Shown piece after piece: positions 1 to 9,958 of a stretch of 64,000 bases of DNA; within the stretch, counting starts at the first letter, position 1; every line of letters begins with the position of its first letter. Source of the stretch: an uncultured Sphingomonadaceae bacterium (GTDB lineage Bacteria > Pseudomonadota > Alphaproteobacteria > Sphingomonadales > Sphingomonadaceae); NCBI GenBank assembly GCA_947497315.1, contig CANMFX010000001.1:1330698-1394697 (forward strand), written 5' to 3'. Below the pieces are notes generated by a model. The model saw nothing but the letters and a program-made list of their open reading frames with translations, had not been told where the DNA came from and ran no database searches. Position numbers and translations under genes: made by a program.

Positions 1-1528
1 GGCGGCAGCCATCACCGGTGAAATATTTACCCTCATAGGTGGCGAAATAGGTCTGGATGAAGCGTTCGTGATCACCATAGACGCTGCGCGCCTGACCCGG
101 CCAGCTTGCGGTAATGCAAAGATTCCCATCTGTGGCCCCGTCCAGCACAGCGCCTTCATTGTCGACCAGTTGCGGCTGGATGCCGAAGAATGGCTTGCCG
201 GCGCTGCCGGGCTTCATTCCGTGGGCGCCGGGCAGAGTGGTGATCATCACCCCGCCGGTTTCGGTTTGCCACCAGGTATCGATAATGGGTGATTTGGCTT
301 CACCCACCACATCATAATACCAGCGCCAGGCTTCCGGGTTAATCGGTTCGCCCACTGTGCCCAGCAGGCGAATGGAAGAACGGTCATGGGCTTTAACCGG
401 CGCATCTCCTTCGCGCATCAGCGCGCGGATGGCTGTCGGCGCAGTATAGAAGATATTGACCTTGTGCTTGGCGACTACTTCCCAGAAACGGCCATGGTCG
501 GGATAGTTGGGCACGCCTTCAAACATGACCTCGGTCGCGCCATTGATGAGCGGCCCGTAAACGATATAGCTATGTCCTGTGACCCAACCGATATCCGCTG
601 AGCACCAGAAGACCTCGCCCGGTTTATAGTCAAAGACATAGTGGAAGGTAGTGGCCACCCAAACGGCATAGCCGCCGGTCGTATGCAGCACGCCCTTGGG
701 TTTGCCGGTCGAGCCGGACGTATAGAGAATGAACAGAGGGTCCTCCGCATTCATTGGCTCGCACGGGCAGTCTGATGGTACATCGGCGGAGACTTCATGG
801 TACCAGTGGTCGCGGCCCTCGGTCATCGCGATATCGTTGCCGGTATGATTTATGACCAGCACCGCATCAACATCCGCGCCGTCCTTCTTCAGCGCAGCAT
901 CGACGTTGCTTTTCAGGGGCACCGGCTTGCCGCCGCGTAGCCCGGCATCAGCGCACACGACGAACTTGCTCTGACAATCTTCAATTCGTCCAGCCAGCGC
1001 ATCGGGAGAGAAGCCGCCAAACACGACCGAATGGATCGCACCAATGCGCGCGCAGGCCAGCATGGCGACGGCACCCTCGACGATCATCGGCATATAGATT
1101 GTCACCCGGTCGCCTTTCTTCACGCCCAGCTTTTTGAGCGCGCCAGCCATGCGAATGACCTCAGCTAACAGTTCGGCATAGCTCAACGTTCGACCAGCCC
1201 CGGCAGGATCATCCGGCTCAAAGATCAAGGCTGTTACATCTCCCCGGCCAGCTGCTACATGCCGGTCCACGGCGTTGTGGCAGATGTTGAGAACCCCGTC
1301 TTCAAACCACTTGATATCGACAGGATCATAAGACCAGTTCGCTATTGTCGCAGGAGCCTCTATCCAGTCCAGGCGTTTGGATTGGCCGGACCAGAAAGCG
1401 TCCGGATCAGAGAGACTCTGGGCGTACAGGCGATCATAATCTGCGGCTGTACAATGGCTTTCGGCATCCTGCCGAGGAGAAGCAATGGTTTCCGGCCCAT
1501 CCTTTGCTGCTTCCAAACTGTCTGACAT
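1..1528 (-). CDS. acs: Acetyl-CoA synthetase, C-terminus cut by the window edge
   Basis: This enzyme activates acetate to acetyl-CoA through an acetyl-AMP intermediate in the cytoplasm. About 509 of the usual ~650 codons are present. The adenylate-forming P-loop motif [12 protein letters not shown] lies near residues 269-280, and the visible part ends in TGDGCR, the start of the conserved TGD(G)xR adenylation motif. Three ATG codons stand in a row (1534, 1531, 1528). The ribosome site GGGAGG directly abuts the first, so I chose the third at 1528, which has 6-base spacing. The gene diverges from a DcaP-type porin across a 150-base region that contains a perfect inverted repeat, so the two may share control. 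Nothing looks broken in the visible part; the C-terminal lysine domain lies beyond the edge. The family assignment is secure. Confidence 0.95.
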   Translation of the reverse strand, partial: MSDSLEAAKDGPETIASPRQDAESHCTAADYDRLYAQSLSDPDAFWSGQSKRLDWIEAPATIANWSYDPVDIKWFEDGVLNICHNAVDRHVAAGRGDVTALIFEPDDPAGAGRTLSYAELLAEVIRMAGALKKLGVKKGDRVTIYMPMIVEGAVAMLACARIGAIHSVVFGGFSPDALAGRIEDCQSKFVVCADAGLRGGKPVPLKSNVDAALKKDGADVDAVLVINHTGNDIAMTEGRDHWYHEVSADVPSDCPCEPMNAEDPLFILYTSGSTGKPKGVLHTTGGYAVWVATTFHYVFDYKPGEVFWCSADIGWVTGHSYIVYGPLINGATEVMFEGVPNYPDHGRFWEVVAKHKVNIFYTAPTAIRALMREGDAPVKAHDRSSIRLLGTVGEPINPEAWRWYYDVVGEAKSPIIDTWWQTETGGVMITTLPGAHGMKPGSAGKPFFGIQPQLVDNEGAVLDGATDGNLCITASWPGQARSVYGDHERFIQTYFATYEGKYFTGDGCR

Positions 1529-1599
1529 CATCATCCTCCCGCCTATATGGTTTTCCACGCGATTATATTCGAAATACCTATCCGTATTGAATGCGACAT

Positions 1600-1614
1600 T
1601 GGTCGTATAGACCA
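1600..1614. promoter_or_regulatory. Inverted repeat TGGTC-N5-GACCA between acs and porin
   Basis: A perfect 5-base inverted repeat, TGGTCGTATAGACCA, lies midway between the divergent acs and porin starts. Its centre resembles a -10 box (GTATAG). Position and symmetry suggest an operator for one or both genes. The half-site resembles GntR/FadR-type sites, but the 5-base spacer differs from the FadR consensus, so I assign no regulator family. Confidence 0.4.
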
Positions 1615-1678
1615 TTGGCTAATTTTCTTGTCCCTGATCGCCTGACATTCTCGGTCAAAATAACAGAGAGGATGGATC

Positions 1679-3091
1679 ATGGCGCAAGCTGGAAAGAATG
1701 TCATCAAAGGGATATTATTATCTGCCACGATACTCGGTGCTTCTCCTGCATGGGCGCAAAATAACGATGTAGATGCCCGGCTGGACCGGTTGGAGGCTCT
1801 GGTTACGGGGCTGATTGAACGAATGGACGCGAAGGAACAGGCCGGCTCTGCCAGTGACGTCGCTGCGGCCGAGCAGGCAAGGCAAGCCATTGACGAGACG
1901 AGAGCGCTGGCCGAACGGACGACGGCGGTGGAAAGCAAGATTACTGAGCAGGCCGCGGTTACGCAGAAAGTCGCCGAGCGATCCGATGATGCCAATGGCT
2001 TTAATGTTGGCAAAACACGGGTAACTTATGGTGGCTATGTGAAGCTGGATGTGATTACGGAGCGGACCAGCGGCGGCCAGGTGCCATCGGGCAGCATCGC
2101 AAGAGATTTTCTGATTCCCGGAGCAATCCCCGTTGGCGGCGAAGCATCCGGTTTTGACACGGACTTTAGCGCACGCCAGACTCGCTTTTTCCTGAAAACA
2201 GAGACTGATGTGGGCGATGACCATAAGATCGGATCGCACATAGAACTGGACTTCATGGTCACAAGCGGTGGGGACGAACGAATTTCCAACAGTTTCGCCC
2301 CGCGTGTAAGGCAGGCCTATATAACTTTTGACAATTGGCTCTTCGGACAGACCTGGTCGACTTTTCAGGATGTCAGCGCTTTACCCGAAGCGATGGACTT
2401 TATTGGTCCCACGCCGGGCACCGTTTTCGACCGGCAACCAATGATCCGCTATACAAATGGCGGTCTCCAGATCGCTCTCGAACAGCCCGAAACCACGATT
2501 ACAACACCGACGGGCGCCCGGATTGTCGCGGGTGATGACAGTCTGCCGGACATGGTGGTGCGCTATAATCACAAAGGCGAATTTGGCCATCTGACCGCGG
2601 CCGCGATCGGCCGTGTGCTGCGTGTTAACGAGGATGATTTCGGTCTGATCAATGACAGCAGCTTTGGATATGGGGTCAGCCTGTCAGGCAAGTTAAACGT
2701 CGGCGAACGTGATGATTTCAAATTCATGGCGACAGCTGGCGAGGGGCTGGGGCGTTACATCGGGCTTAACATAGTCAATGACGCGGCCGTGCGGGCAGAT
2801 GGCTCGCTGGCTCCGATTGCGACCTATTCCGGTTTTGCTGCCTATCGCCATTTCTGGAACGACAAGTGGCGCTCTACACTCTCCGGGTCATACTTCAAAG
2901 CGGACAACCCGGTCTTGCTGACGACAGGTCTGGTAACTGATGAAAGCTGGAACCTGTTTGGCAATCTGGTCTACTCTCCAGTTGCACCGCTCGATATCGG
3001 CATCGAATATATGTACGCCAAACGCCGGATCGAAGATGGCGCTTCGGGCAATTTGCAGAAAGTCCAGATGTCGGCAAAATACAAGTTCTGA
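1679..3091 (+). CDS. DcaP-like outer-membrane porin
   Basis: A 470-residue outer-membrane channel of the DcaP trimeric porin type, expected to take up small carboxylates or dicarboxylates. Residues 1-26 form a Sec signal peptide ending in ASPAWA. Residues ~30-105 are rich in Glu, Arg and Ala with heptad-like spacing, which fits the N-terminal coiled coil of DcaP. The barrel begins with VGKTRVTYGGYVKLDVI near residue 107 and ends in a terminal Phe, the usual outer-membrane insertion signal. A ribosome site (AGAGAGG) precedes the ATG. The divergent acs neighbour makes acetate or another short carboxylate a reasonable substrate guess, but substrate is not visible in the sequence. Confidence 0.85.
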   Translation: MAQAGKNVIKGILLSATILGASPAWAQNNDVDARLDRLEALVTGLIERMDAKEQAGSASDVAAAEQARQAIDETRALAERTTAVESKITEQAAVTQKVAERSDDANGFNVGKTRVTYGGYVKLDVITERTSGGQVPSGSIARDFLIPGAIPVGGEASGFDTDFSARQTRFFLKTETDVGDDHKIGSHIELDFMVTSGGDERISNSFAPRVRQAYITFDNWLFGQTWSTFQDVSALPEAMDFIGPTPGTVFDRQPMIRYTNGGLQIALEQPETTITTPTGARIVAGDDSLPDMVVRYNHKGEFGHLTAAAIGRVLRVNEDDFGLINDSSFGYGVSLSGKLNVGERDDFKFMATAGEGLGRYIGLNIVNDAAVRADGSLAPIATYSGFAAYRHFWNDKWRSTLSGSYFKADNPVLLTTGLVTDESWNLFGNLVYSPVAPLDIGIEYMYAKRRIEDGASGNLQKVQMSAKYKF

Positions 3092-3291
3092 GATTTGCTG
3101 CGTCGCGACAAGTCAAGTTGGCGTGGCTCGCCCCAAAAATGCACATATGGCTCCTGTGGACGCATTTGAGGTCGCACTGGCAGAGTAGGCACTTCAACTA
3201 TTAGGTCAGCTGTTTAGACGAATATGGATTGAATCAGACTTGCATTTTACTGTCGATGCTGCTGCATAGACTTGCAAGCTTGAGGGGGCAT

Positions 3292-3867
3292 ATGACGATC
3301 ATATCACGCAACCATGCGTTGGCCGCTGGCGGCCTGGTTTTACTCACTCTGGTGATTTTGTTCGGCATGGACCGGCCGCCGATTTGCGAGTGTGGCAATG
3401 TGAAATTGTGGCATGGTGCAGTGCAGTCGGCTGAAAACAGTCAACATCTTTCGGACTGGTACACGTTCAGCCATATCATTCATGGTTTTCTGTTTTATGG
3501 TCTCGGTTATTGGCTGTTCCGCAAGCGACCCGAAGCGGCAAGACTGGGTCTGGCTTTGTGCCTCGCGATATTCATTGAAGGTTTCTGGGAAATCCTTGAA
3601 AACTCGCCGATTATCATCAATCGCTATCGTGAAGCGACTTTTGCTTTTGGCTATGCGGGAGACAGCATTGTCAACTCGATGGCGGATATCGGCTGGATGA
3701 CATTGGGTTTCATCGCGGCCCGCCGGATGCCGGTAATGGCCACGGTTACGGTCGCCGTGATTTTCGAACTGCTGGCGCTCTACGCAATTCGGGACAATCT
3801 CACGCTCAACGTGCTGATGCTGACCTTCCCGATTGAAGCAATCAAGGTCTGGCAGGGCGCGGCCTAG
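3292..3867 (+). CDS. DUF2585 (UPF0314) membrane protein
   Basis: A 191-residue integral membrane protein of family DUF2585/UPF0314, whose function is not known. The N-terminal hydrophobic segment (~residues 10-25) is followed by the family core with [15 protein letters not shown] and [18 protein letters not shown]. At least four further hydrophobic segments follow. The ATG at 3292 is preceded by GAGGGGG with 5-base spacing; longer in-frame starts upstream have no such site. The stop codon overlaps the stop of the convergent small gene by four bases (CTAG). Its length matches the family. Confidence 0.85.
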   Translation: MTIISRNHALAAGGLVLLTLVILFGMDRPPICECGNVKLWHGAVQSAENSQHLSDWYTFSHIIHGFLFYGLGYWLFRKRPEAARLGLALCLAIFIEGFWEILENSPIIINRYREATFAFGYAGDSIVNSMADIGWMTLGFIAARRMPVMATVTVAVIFELLALYAIRDNLTLNVLMLTFPIEAIKVWQGAA

Positions 3868-4136
3868 GCTTCTGGTTTTGCAGGCTCCGTAGGAGCAGGT
3901 GTGCCTTGGATATCGATAACCTGTTCCGATGCAGGAAGCTCTTCTTCTGTTTCCCTGGATCGGTCATAAAGCGCTTTGGCAACCATAGCACCGCCGACGA
4001 GCAACGCACCGGGCAGAGAGCGGGTCGCGATACGCGCTGCCAGCACGCCTACACCAAAGCCGAGCAAGCCGGTTCCTTGGCCACGTTTTCGCGCTTCATT
4101 GCCAATCAAAACAGAGACGATTTCACGCACCGCCAT
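3864..4136 (-). CDS. Small membrane-associated protein of unknown function
   Basis: A 90-residue protein that I do not recognise beyond a likely sphingomonad-conserved hypothetical. Residues ~18-50 are rich in Gly, Ala and Val, compatible with one or two short membrane or amphipathic segments; the C-terminal third is acidic and Pro-rich ([21 protein letters not shown]). The ATG at 4136 has an AGGAG site six bases upstream and lies inside the last 14 bases of fumC, so the two genes overlap and are probably translationally coupled. A longer in-frame start exists but lacks a ribosome site. No function can be assigned. Confidence 0.7.
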   Translation of the reverse strand: MAVREIVSVLIGNEARKRGQGTGLLGFGVGVLAARIATRSLPGALLVGGAMVAKALYDRSRETEEELPASEQVIDIQGTPAPTEPAKPEA

Positions 4137-5553
4137 GGGATGCTCCTGAGCTGTTACCAATCATGTTTTCAGCCTTAACATGGGTATCATATGTTTCTTC
4201 GTCAACAAGGCCAAGGTCCAGAGCCGCCGCGCGGAGCGTCATTCCCGTTTCATGGGCATGTTTCGCAATTTTGGAGGCGTTGTCATAGCCGATGACCGGA
4301 GCCAGCGCCGTGACCAGCATCAGCGAATTTTCAACAAGCTCGGCGATGCGTTTCTCATCGGCTTCCAGTCCATCGACGCAGCGTGTGGCAAAGCTCGACA
4401 TACCGATGGATACGATTTCAATCGATCGCAAAACGTTTGCGCCCATCATAGGTTTGAAAACGTTTAGTTCCAGATGCCCCTGTAAGCCGCCAACCGTTAC
4501 CGCCTGATGATTCCCGATAATTTGTGCGGCCACCATGGTCAGCATTTCGCACTGCGTTGGATTGACTTTGCCGGGCATGATTGAGCTGCCCGGTTCATTG
4601 GCGGGCAGACTGAGTTCGCCAAGTCCGGACCGCGGGCCGGAACCGAGCAGGCGTATATCATTGGCGATTTTGGTGAGTGAAACGGCGAGAACATTCAGCG
4701 CACCCGATAGCTCGACCATCGTATCATGCGCCGCCAGTTCGGCAAATTTGCTATGGGCCGAGGTGAATTTCAGTCCGGTAATCTTGGCAATTTCCCGCGC
4801 CATATGGTCGCCAAAATTTTCTGGTGCATTCAGACCAGTACCCACAGCAGTTCCGCCCTGCGCCAGTTGATAGAGACGCGGCAAGACCGCCTCTATTCGG
4901 TCGCGCGCGGCCAGCAATTGGGCTGCATAGCCGGAAAATTCTTGTCCCAGTGTCAATGGGGTCGCATCCTGCAAATGGGTCCGACCGATTTTGACAATCG
5001 CCTTCCAGCTCTGTGCTTTTTCCGCCAGCGCATCATGCAATTGTTCCAGCGCTGGAAACAGCTCAACCTCCAATGCGCGTGCGGCGGCAACATGCATGGC
5101 GGTCGGGAAGCTGTCGTTCGACGACTGGCCGCGATTTACATGGTCGTTGGGATGGACAGGGTCCTTACCGCCGCGCGTGCCGGTCAGGCTTTCATTTGCG
5201 ATGCCCGCGATGACCTCGTTGACGTTCATATTTGTCTGAGTGCCAGATCCGGTTTGCCAGATAGTCAGCGGAAATTGCGTGTCAAAAGCGCCGGAACGCA
5301 CTTCTTCGGCCGCTTTTGCAATGGCACCGGCAATTTCCGGGTCGAGTCCGTGAATGCCATTTACCCGCGCTGCCGCCTCTTTGACGGTTGCCAAAGCATG
5401 AATTAGCCGGATCGGCATGCGCTCATGACGGGGAAAGGGAAAGTTCTCGATACTGCGCTGTGTCTGCGCGCCCCAATAGGCGTCCTGCGGAACTTCTATC
5501 GGGCCAATACTATCGGTTTCTGTACGCGTGGTTTTTGAAGAGGTGCCCGGCAT
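4123..5553 (-). CDS. fumC: Fumarate hydratase, class II
   Basis: The iron-independent fumarase of the TCA cycle (fumarate plus water to L-malate). Its 476 residues match the family. The lyase/fumarase signature [11 protein letters not shown] lies near residue 330, and other conserved blocks are [13 protein letters not shown], the [12 protein letters not shown] loop and [16 protein letters not shown]. The N-terminal ~12 residues (Ser/Thr-rich) precede the usual start of homology, so a slightly shorter start is possible. Downstream it overlaps the small membrane protein gene by 14 bases; upstream, only 7 bases separate it from the stop of sspB, so sspB-fumC-small gene look co-transcribed on the minus strand. 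Confidence 0.96.
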   Translation of the reverse strand: MPGTSSKTTRTETDSIGPIEVPQDAYWGAQTQRSIENFPFPRHERMPIRLIHALATVKEAAARVNGIHGLDPEIAGAIAKAAEEVRSGAFDTQFPLTIWQTGSGTQTNMNVNEVIAGIANESLTGTRGGKDPVHPNDHVNRGQSSNDSFPTAMHVAAARALEVELFPALEQLHDALAEKAQSWKAIVKIGRTHLQDATPLTLGQEFSGYAAQLLAARDRIEAVLPRLYQLAQGGTAVGTGLNAPENFGDHMAREIAKITGLKFTSAHSKFAELAAHDTMVELSGALNVLAVSLTKIANDIRLLGSGPRSGLGELSLPANEPGSSIMPGKVNPTQCEMLTMVAAQIIGNHQAVTVGGLQGHLELNVFKPMMGANVLRSIEIVSIGMSSFATRCVDGLEADEKRIAELVENSLMLVTALAPVIGYDNASKIAKHAHETGMTLRAAALDLGLVDEETYDTHVKAENMIGNSSGASHGGA

Positions 5554-5560
5554 CAGGCGA

Positions 5561-6046
5561 TCACTTCTTTTTGCCGAAATCCACCGTTACAACGTTGGAA
5601 CCATCATCGACCGTCTCGACCGCTTCCTGATCCCCGTCATTTTGAGCCGGTTCATGGCTATCGAGATCACCTTCGACTTCATCTACCTGAAATTGCAGGG
5701 CAAAATCGACGGCAGGATCAACAAAGGAGGTAATCGCAGCGAACGGGATATGCAGCATGGAGCTGATCTGGTTAAAGCTTAGCCCCACCTCAAACCGGTC
5801 TTCGCTGACTGACAAGTCCCAATAGCGGTTTTGCAGCACTATGGTCATTTCATCCGGGAATTTCGCGATCAGATGATCGGGTATATCGACACCTGGGGCG
5901 CGGGTCTTGAAAGTGATGTAAAAATGATGTTCGCCGGGCAGACCGTTGGTCTCTACTTCACCCAAAACCCGTCCGACGACAGCGCGCAGAGCTTCCTGCA
6001 CAATTTCATCATAAGGAATCAGGCTATCGGGGGCACTGTCATTCAT
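5561..6046 (-). CDS. sspB: ClpXP adaptor protein SspB (alphaproteobacterial type)
   Basis: SspB tethers ssrA-tagged and other substrates to the ClpXP protease in the cytoplasm. The 161-residue protein has the folded SspB domain at residues ~5-125, with blocks such as [28 protein letters not shown] and [12 protein letters not shown], followed by an acidic, disordered linker and a C-terminal hydrophobic/basic end [10 protein letters not shown] that in this family docks on the ClpX zinc-binding domain. The start MNDSAPDS at 6046 fits the family; the longer reading frame upstream contains no homologous sequence. It is divergent from hisB, with about 125 bases between. Confidence 0.88.
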   Translation of the reverse strand: MNDSAPDSLIPYDEIVQEALRAVVGRVLGEVETNGLPGEHHFYITFKTRAPGVDIPDHLIAKFPDEMTIVLQNRYWDLSVSEDRFEVGLSFNQISSMLHIPFAAITSFVDPAVDFALQFQVDEVEGDLDSHEPAQNDGDQEAVETVDDGSNVVTVDFGKKK

Positions 6047-6172
6047 AGCTACTTGGTGGCGCGAACAGGGGGCAGGGTCAAGGGGATTTGAACAATTTTC
6101 GTCAACTGTGATATTTCTGATTTTGCAGTGAAATTCTTGCCTGATCAAATCCAGCCTTTATAGGCATCAACC

Positions 6173-6766
6173 ATGAGAACAGCGACCATAGAGCGAAACA
6201 CCAAGGAAACCGAGATTTTCGTCGAGTTGAATCTGGACGGAACCGGGCAATATGACGTGTCGACCGGCATCGGTTTTCTTGACCATATGATCGAGCAATT
6301 CTCGCGCCATTCGCTGATTGACCTGACGCTGAGGGTCAAAGGGGACCTGCATGTTGATCAGCACCACACGACCGAAGATAGCGCCATTGCAGTGGGACAA
6401 GCCATTGGTCAGGCTCTCGGCGACAAGGCCGGGATCGTGCGCTATGGCAGCACCTATTCACCGATGGACGAGACATTGAGCCGCGTCGCACTGGATATTT
6501 CCGGTCGTCCATGGCTGGTCTGGAAAGCCGGATTTACGCAGGAGCGGCTGGGCGAAATGGATACGGAGCTGTTCAAGCACTGGTTCCACAGCGTGGCCGA
6601 TGCTGCCGGCATAACACTGCATATCGAGCTGCTTTATGGTGAGAATAATCATCATATTGCCGAGAGTATTTTCAAGGGCTTCGCCCGCGCGATGCGCCAG
6701 GCGGTTGAGCGCGACCCGCGCAAAGGGGACGCTATTCCTTCGACCAAAGGCCAGCTTGGTGGCTGA
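6173..6766 (+). CDS. hisB: Imidazoleglycerol-phosphate dehydratase
   Basis: Catalyses the dehydration of imidazole-glycerol phosphate in histidine synthesis. The 197-residue protein is the stand-alone dehydratase form, without the HisN phosphatase domain of enterobacteria. Metal-binding motifs are present: [24 protein letters not shown] and the second-half [13 protein letters not shown]. It is the first gene of a tightly packed his run: its stop overlaps the GTG start of hisH. Confidence 0.97.
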   Translation: MRTATIERNTKETEIFVELNLDGTGQYDVSTGIGFLDHMIEQFSRHSLIDLTLRVKGDLHVDQHHTTEDSAIAVGQAIGQALGDKAGIVRYGSTYSPMDETLSRVALDISGRPWLVWKAGFTQERLGEMDTELFKHWFHSVADAAGITLHIELLYGENNHHIAESIFKGFARAMRQAVERDPRKGDAIPSTKGQLGG

Positions 6767-7379
6767 AACCATAGCGCTTATCGATTTCGGCGCCGGTAAC
6801 TTACACAGTGTGCACAACGCGTTGATGGCGACCGGCGCGTCCGGAGTTGTCGTGACCGCTGATCCGGATGTTGTCGCTGCGGCGGATCGCATTGTCCTAC
6901 CCGGAGTGGGCGCGTTTGGCGCTTGCCGCGACGCCTTGGCAAGTATTGACGGTATGATTGCGGCGATGGAGCAGCAGGTCCGGCAAGAGGGCGCGCCATT
7001 TCTCGGTATCTGTGTCGGCATGCAATTGCTCGCCGACAAGGGTATAGAATTTGGCGAACATCAGGGGCTCGGCTGGATCGGCGGTACTGTGCACGCGATC
7101 GAAGCGCCTTCTGCGGACATCAAAATTCCGCATATGGGCTGGAATGATGTGACCCCTACTGCGGGTCATGACCTGTTGGAAGCCGGAGAGGCTTATTACC
7201 TTCACGGCTATCATTTTGATGCGACGAACGCAGATGATATTTTCGCGACTACCTATCACGGCAGGACCCTGGTTTCTGCCATTGGCCGCGACAATATTGT
7301 CGGTGTGCAATTTCATCCGGAAAAAAGCCAGGCCTATGGACTGGCCTTCCTGAAACGCTTTTTGGAGTGGAAACCATGA
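6759..7379 (+). CDS. hisH: Imidazole glycerol phosphate synthase, glutamine amidotransferase subunit
   Basis: HisH hydrolyses glutamine and channels ammonia to HisF. The 206-residue reading starts at GTG 6759, which overlaps the stop of hisB (GGTGGCTGA); a longer frame inside hisB has no family similarity. The nucleophile Cys85 sits in [10 protein letters not shown], the oxyanion region in LPGVGAFGA, and the catalytic His in [10 protein letters not shown] near the C-terminus. The stop overlaps the start of hisA (ATGA). Confidence 0.96.
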   Translation: MAETIALIDFGAGNLHSVHNALMATGASGVVVTADPDVVAAADRIVLPGVGAFGACRDALASIDGMIAAMEQQVRQEGAPFLGICVGMQLLADKGIEFGEHQGLGWIGGTVHAIEAPSADIKIPHMGWNDVTPTAGHDLLEAGEAYYLHGYHFDATNADDIFATTYHGRTLVSAIGRDNIVGVQFHPEKSQAYGLAFLKRFLEWKP

Positions 7380-8101
7380 TTGTTTTTCCTGCCATTGATC
7401 TGAAATCCGGCGAAGTTGTGCGTCTGGCGGAAGGCGATATGGATCGCGCTACCGTCTATGGTGACAATCCCGCAGAACAGGCGGGTCTGTTCGCGGAGGC
7501 AGGCGCCGAGCATATTCATGTTGTTGATCTGGAGGGGGCCTTTGCCGGGTCCCCGCGCAATGCGGAAGCGGTTGAAGCGATTGTCGGCAGCTTCCCCGGC
7601 TATGTGCAACTGGGCGGCGGGATCAGGAACAGAGAAACCGTGGAGCGCTGGTTCGAGCTGGGTGTGGCGCGGTTGGTCATTGGCACGGCGGCGCTGAAAG
7701 ACCCGGAATTTGTGCGTGATATGGCGAAGGAATATGAAGGCGGCATCGTCGTCGCCGTCGATGCGCGCGATGGTATGGTCGCTACGGAAGGCTGGGCCGA
7801 TGTGTCGGAAGTCAGCGTAAGAGATATGGCGCGGCGCTTTGAGGACGCAGGTGTCGCGTCTCTTTTGTTCACGGATGTGGGCCGCGATGGTATGCTGACC
7901 GGATGCAATATCGAAGCGACTGTCGATTTGGCGCGCTCAGTCGATATTCCCGTAATCGCCAGCGGCGGGGTAAAGGGTCTCGATGATGTTCACATGCTCA
8001 GCCAGTTTACACAGGATGGTATTGAGGGCGTGATTACCGGCCGGGCGCTCTACGACGGGCGGCTGGATCTTGCGACGGCCATTGCTATGGCGAACCGATA
8101 G
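7376..8101 (+). CDS. hisA: ProFAR isomerase (1-(5-phosphoribosyl)-5-[(5-phosphoribosylamino)methylideneamino]imidazole-4-carboxamide isomerase)
   Basis: A 241-residue TIM-barrel isomerase of histidine synthesis. The ATG at 7376 follows a GGAG site and overlaps the hisH stop; a GTG nine bases upstream is also in frame but would crowd the ribosome site. Catalytic aspartates are visible in FPAIDLKSG (Asp8) and VVAVDARDG (near residue 130). The two phosphate-binding Gly-rich motifs QLGGGIRN and VIASGGVKG are present in the two barrel halves. Confidence 0.96.
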   Translation: MIVFPAIDLKSGEVVRLAEGDMDRATVYGDNPAEQAGLFAEAGAEHIHVVDLEGAFAGSPRNAEAVEAIVGSFPGYVQLGGGIRNRETVERWFELGVARLVIGTAALKDPEFVRDMAKEYEGGIVVAVDARDGMVATEGWADVSEVSVRDMARRFEDAGVASLLFTDVGRDGMLTGCNIEATVDLARSVDIPVIASGGVKGLDDVHMLSQFTQDGIEGVITGRALYDGRLDLATAIAMANR

Positions 8102-8103
8102 AC

Positions 8104-8871
8104 ATGACCGTCCGTATCCGCGTCATACCTTGCCTCGATGTAGCCGATGGCCGCGTGGTCAAAGGCGTCAATTTCGTTGACCTCAAAGACGCTGGCGATC
8201 CGGTGGAGCAGGCGCGGGCCTACGACGCGGCGGGTGCGGATGAGCTTTGCTTTCTCGATATCGGCGCAAGTCATGAAAATCGCGATACGATTATCGATGT
8301 GGTGCGGCGGACCGCCGAAGTCTGTTTCATGCCTGTCACAGTCGGCGGCGGCGTAAGAACGGCGGATGATGCCCGGGCGTTGCTCATGGCCGGGGCCGAC
8401 AAGGTTGCGGTAAACAGCGCGGCCGTTTCGCGGCCCGAAGTGGTCAGTGACATAGCAGGCCGTTTCGGAAGCCAGTGCATGGTGGCTTCAATCGACGCCC
8501 GGCAGGTTGACGAAGGATGCTGGGAAATCTTCACCCATGGCGGGCGCACGCCGACCGGCATAGACGCCCTGGAACACGCCGTGCGCATGGCGGAGCTGGG
8601 GGCAGGTGAGTTGCTCGTCACCTCCATGGATCGTGATGGCACACGTGATGGCTATGATCTGTCTCTAACCAGGGTCATTGCCGATGCCGTGTCGATTCCG
8701 GTGGTGGCTAGCGGCGGGGTCGGAAATCTCGATCATATGGTCGAAGGCGTGATCAAGGGCGGAGCCAATGCCGTGCTCGCTGCCTCGATTTTCCATTTTG
8801 GACAGCACAGTATATCCGAAGCGCATGATGCGCTGCGTGCTGCAGGACTGCCGGCTCGCCATAACAGTTAA
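8104..8871 (+). CDS. hisF: Imidazole glycerol phosphate synthase, cyclase subunit
   Basis: HisF closes the imidazole ring using ammonia from HisH, yielding IGP and AICAR. The 255-residue TIM barrel shows the catalytic Asp in [11 protein letters not shown] (Asp12) and SIDARQ (near 131), and the phosphate-binding loops TVGGGVRT and VVASGGVGN. It follows hisA after two bases. In related sphingomonads hisE normally follows directly; here 1.6 kb with two PEP-CTERM genes intervenes. Confidence 0.97.
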   Translation: MTVRIRVIPCLDVADGRVVKGVNFVDLKDAGDPVEQARAYDAAGADELCFLDIGASHENRDTIIDVVRRTAEVCFMPVTVGGGVRTADDARALLMAGADKVAVNSAAVSRPEVVSDIAGRFGSQCMVASIDARQVDEGCWEIFTHGGRTPTGIDALEHAVRMAELGAGELLVTSMDRDGTRDGYDLSLTRVIADAVSIPVVASGGVGNLDHMVEGVIKGGANAVLAASIFHFGQHSISEAHDALRAAGLPARHNS

Positions 8872-9063
8872 GAGATAGTCTGAAGTTGGTTCAAACTGAG
8901 ACAGTCTGAAAAAAGACTTTGTTAACCATCTATTTTTACAAAATATTAATCTCGTTTTCGTATTAACGGTTTTTAAACCATTTGCCTGCTGATCGCAGTC
9001 AATGGTCTGTTTGAAACGGAAAAGCCCGCTCGGATAATGAGGATTGGGCAGGTGAGGGATTAG
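8872..9063. other. Intergenic region hisF to first PEP-CTERM gene with symmetric AGTC elements
   Basis: This 192-base, AT-rich region contains two direct copies of AGTCTGAA and short inverted repeats, among them AGTC-N8-GACT and an interrupted GTCTGA...GAGAC pair. They could be a weak hisF terminator or regulator-binding sites for the downstream PEP-CTERM gene. I found no sigma-54 promoter here, unlike in front of the second PEP-CTERM gene. A GGTGAGGG ribosome site precedes the ATG at 9064. Confidence 0.3.
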
Positions 9064-9768
9064 ATGACAATTACTCGTACAATATTGATTGGCACCATAT
9101 CAGCTTTGGCGATGGCAGCCGTTCCGGCGCACGCCATTTATCCGATCCAGTCTGGCGACGCGCAATCGCAGGGTGGAAAACGCAGCGGCTCCAGCGGAGG
9201 CAAAGGCGGATCATCAGGTTTCGGCGGCAGCTCTGGCAGTTTCAGCTCGACCAGCACCGGCGGATCGACTTCGACATCATCTGGTGGTTCTTCAACCAGC
9301 GGCGGTTCAACGTCGACCTCAACTGGCGGCGGAACCACTTCTGGTTCGACCGGTGGTTCAACATCCACTTCGAGCGGCAATTTCTCCAGCACATCGACAG
9401 GCGGATCGACCTCCACCTCTTCGGGTGCGATATCGACTTCGTCAGGCGGCGTTTCGACATCTACGGGGGGTGTATCAACTTCAACCGGCGGTGTTTCAAC
9501 GTCTACCGGCGGCGTGTCGACCTCAACCGGTGGCTCATCCAGCTTTGGCGGGTCGAGTAGTTCTTCGAGTTCCAGCAGTTCTTCGTCCAGCAGCTCGTCC
9601 AGTAGCAGTTCTTCCAGTTATGGTGGATCAACGGGCGGGCATCCCGGCGGTTCGACCGGTGGAACACCTGTTCCGGAACCGGGCGTCATGATCCTTTTCG
9701 GGCTAGGTGCGGGCGGTCTCGCTGCCGGGCGTTTGATGCGGCGGCGCAAGAACAAGCAATCGGACTGA
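9064..9768 (+). CDS. PEP-CTERM secreted Ser/Thr/Gly-rich protein
   Basis: A 234-residue exported protein destined for exosortase processing. Residues 1-24 are a signal peptide (cleavage after AHA). Residues ~35-195 are almost wholly Ser, Thr and Gly, with four tandem GVSTSTG units (129-156) and a run of more than 20 serines. The C-terminus (203-234) is a canonical PEP-CTERM sorting signal: VPEPG, a hydrophobic Leu/Gly/Ala helix, then RRRKNK. In this family exosortase (Xrt/EpsH) cuts near the PEP motif, and mature proteins are usually heavily glycosylated and matrix- or surface-associated. No exosortase gene lies in the window. A terminator follows the stop. Confidence 0.88.
   Translation: MTITRTILIGTISALAMAAVPAHAIYPIQSGDAQSQGGKRSGSSGGKGGSSGFGGSSGSFSSTSTGGSTSTSSGGSSTSGGSTSTSTGGGTTSGSTGGSTSTSSGNFSSTSTGGSTSTSSGAISTSSGGVSTSTGGVSTSTGGVSTSTGGVSTSTGGSSSFGGSSSSSSSSSSSSSSSSSSSSSSYGGSTGGHPGGSTGGTPVPEPGVMILFGLGAGGLAAGRLMRRRKNKQSD
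9448..9531 (+). repeat. Four tandem 21-bp units encoding GVSTSTG
   Basis: Four consecutive 21-base units (9448, 9469, 9490, 9511) encode the same seven residues but differ at third codon positions. The protein repeat is therefore kept while the DNA has diverged, which indicates selection on the amino-acid sequence rather than very recent slippage. Confidence 0.85.
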
Positions 9769-9792
9769 CCGTTTCGAGCTCTATAGACTTTC

Positions 9793-9820
9793 AGGAAGGG
9801 GGCCGCGCGGCCTCCTTTTT
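9793..9820 (+). terminator. Rho-independent terminator after first PEP-CTERM gene
   Basis: A nine-pair GC-rich stem (GGGGGCCGC with GCGGCCTCC, one G-U pair) runs directly into TTTTT. It closes the first PEP-CTERM transcript. Confidence 0.8.
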
Positions 9821-9958
9821 GATTCTGATGTAGCGTGAGTACATGTCCCATTATGAGACAATTGCGGCGATGGTTAATGTCGGTTTAACTTACAATTTTG
9901 GCATAGGCGAAAATCTGTTAACCACTAAGACAGTTGGCTACCGCAGATCCCGGGCTTT

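Noticed and set aside
9089..9691. A 200-codon frame overlapping the first PEP-CTERM gene
   Set aside because: It is a frame-shifted reading of Ser/Gly/Thr repeats and shows no family features; the other frame has a signal peptide and a sorting signal.
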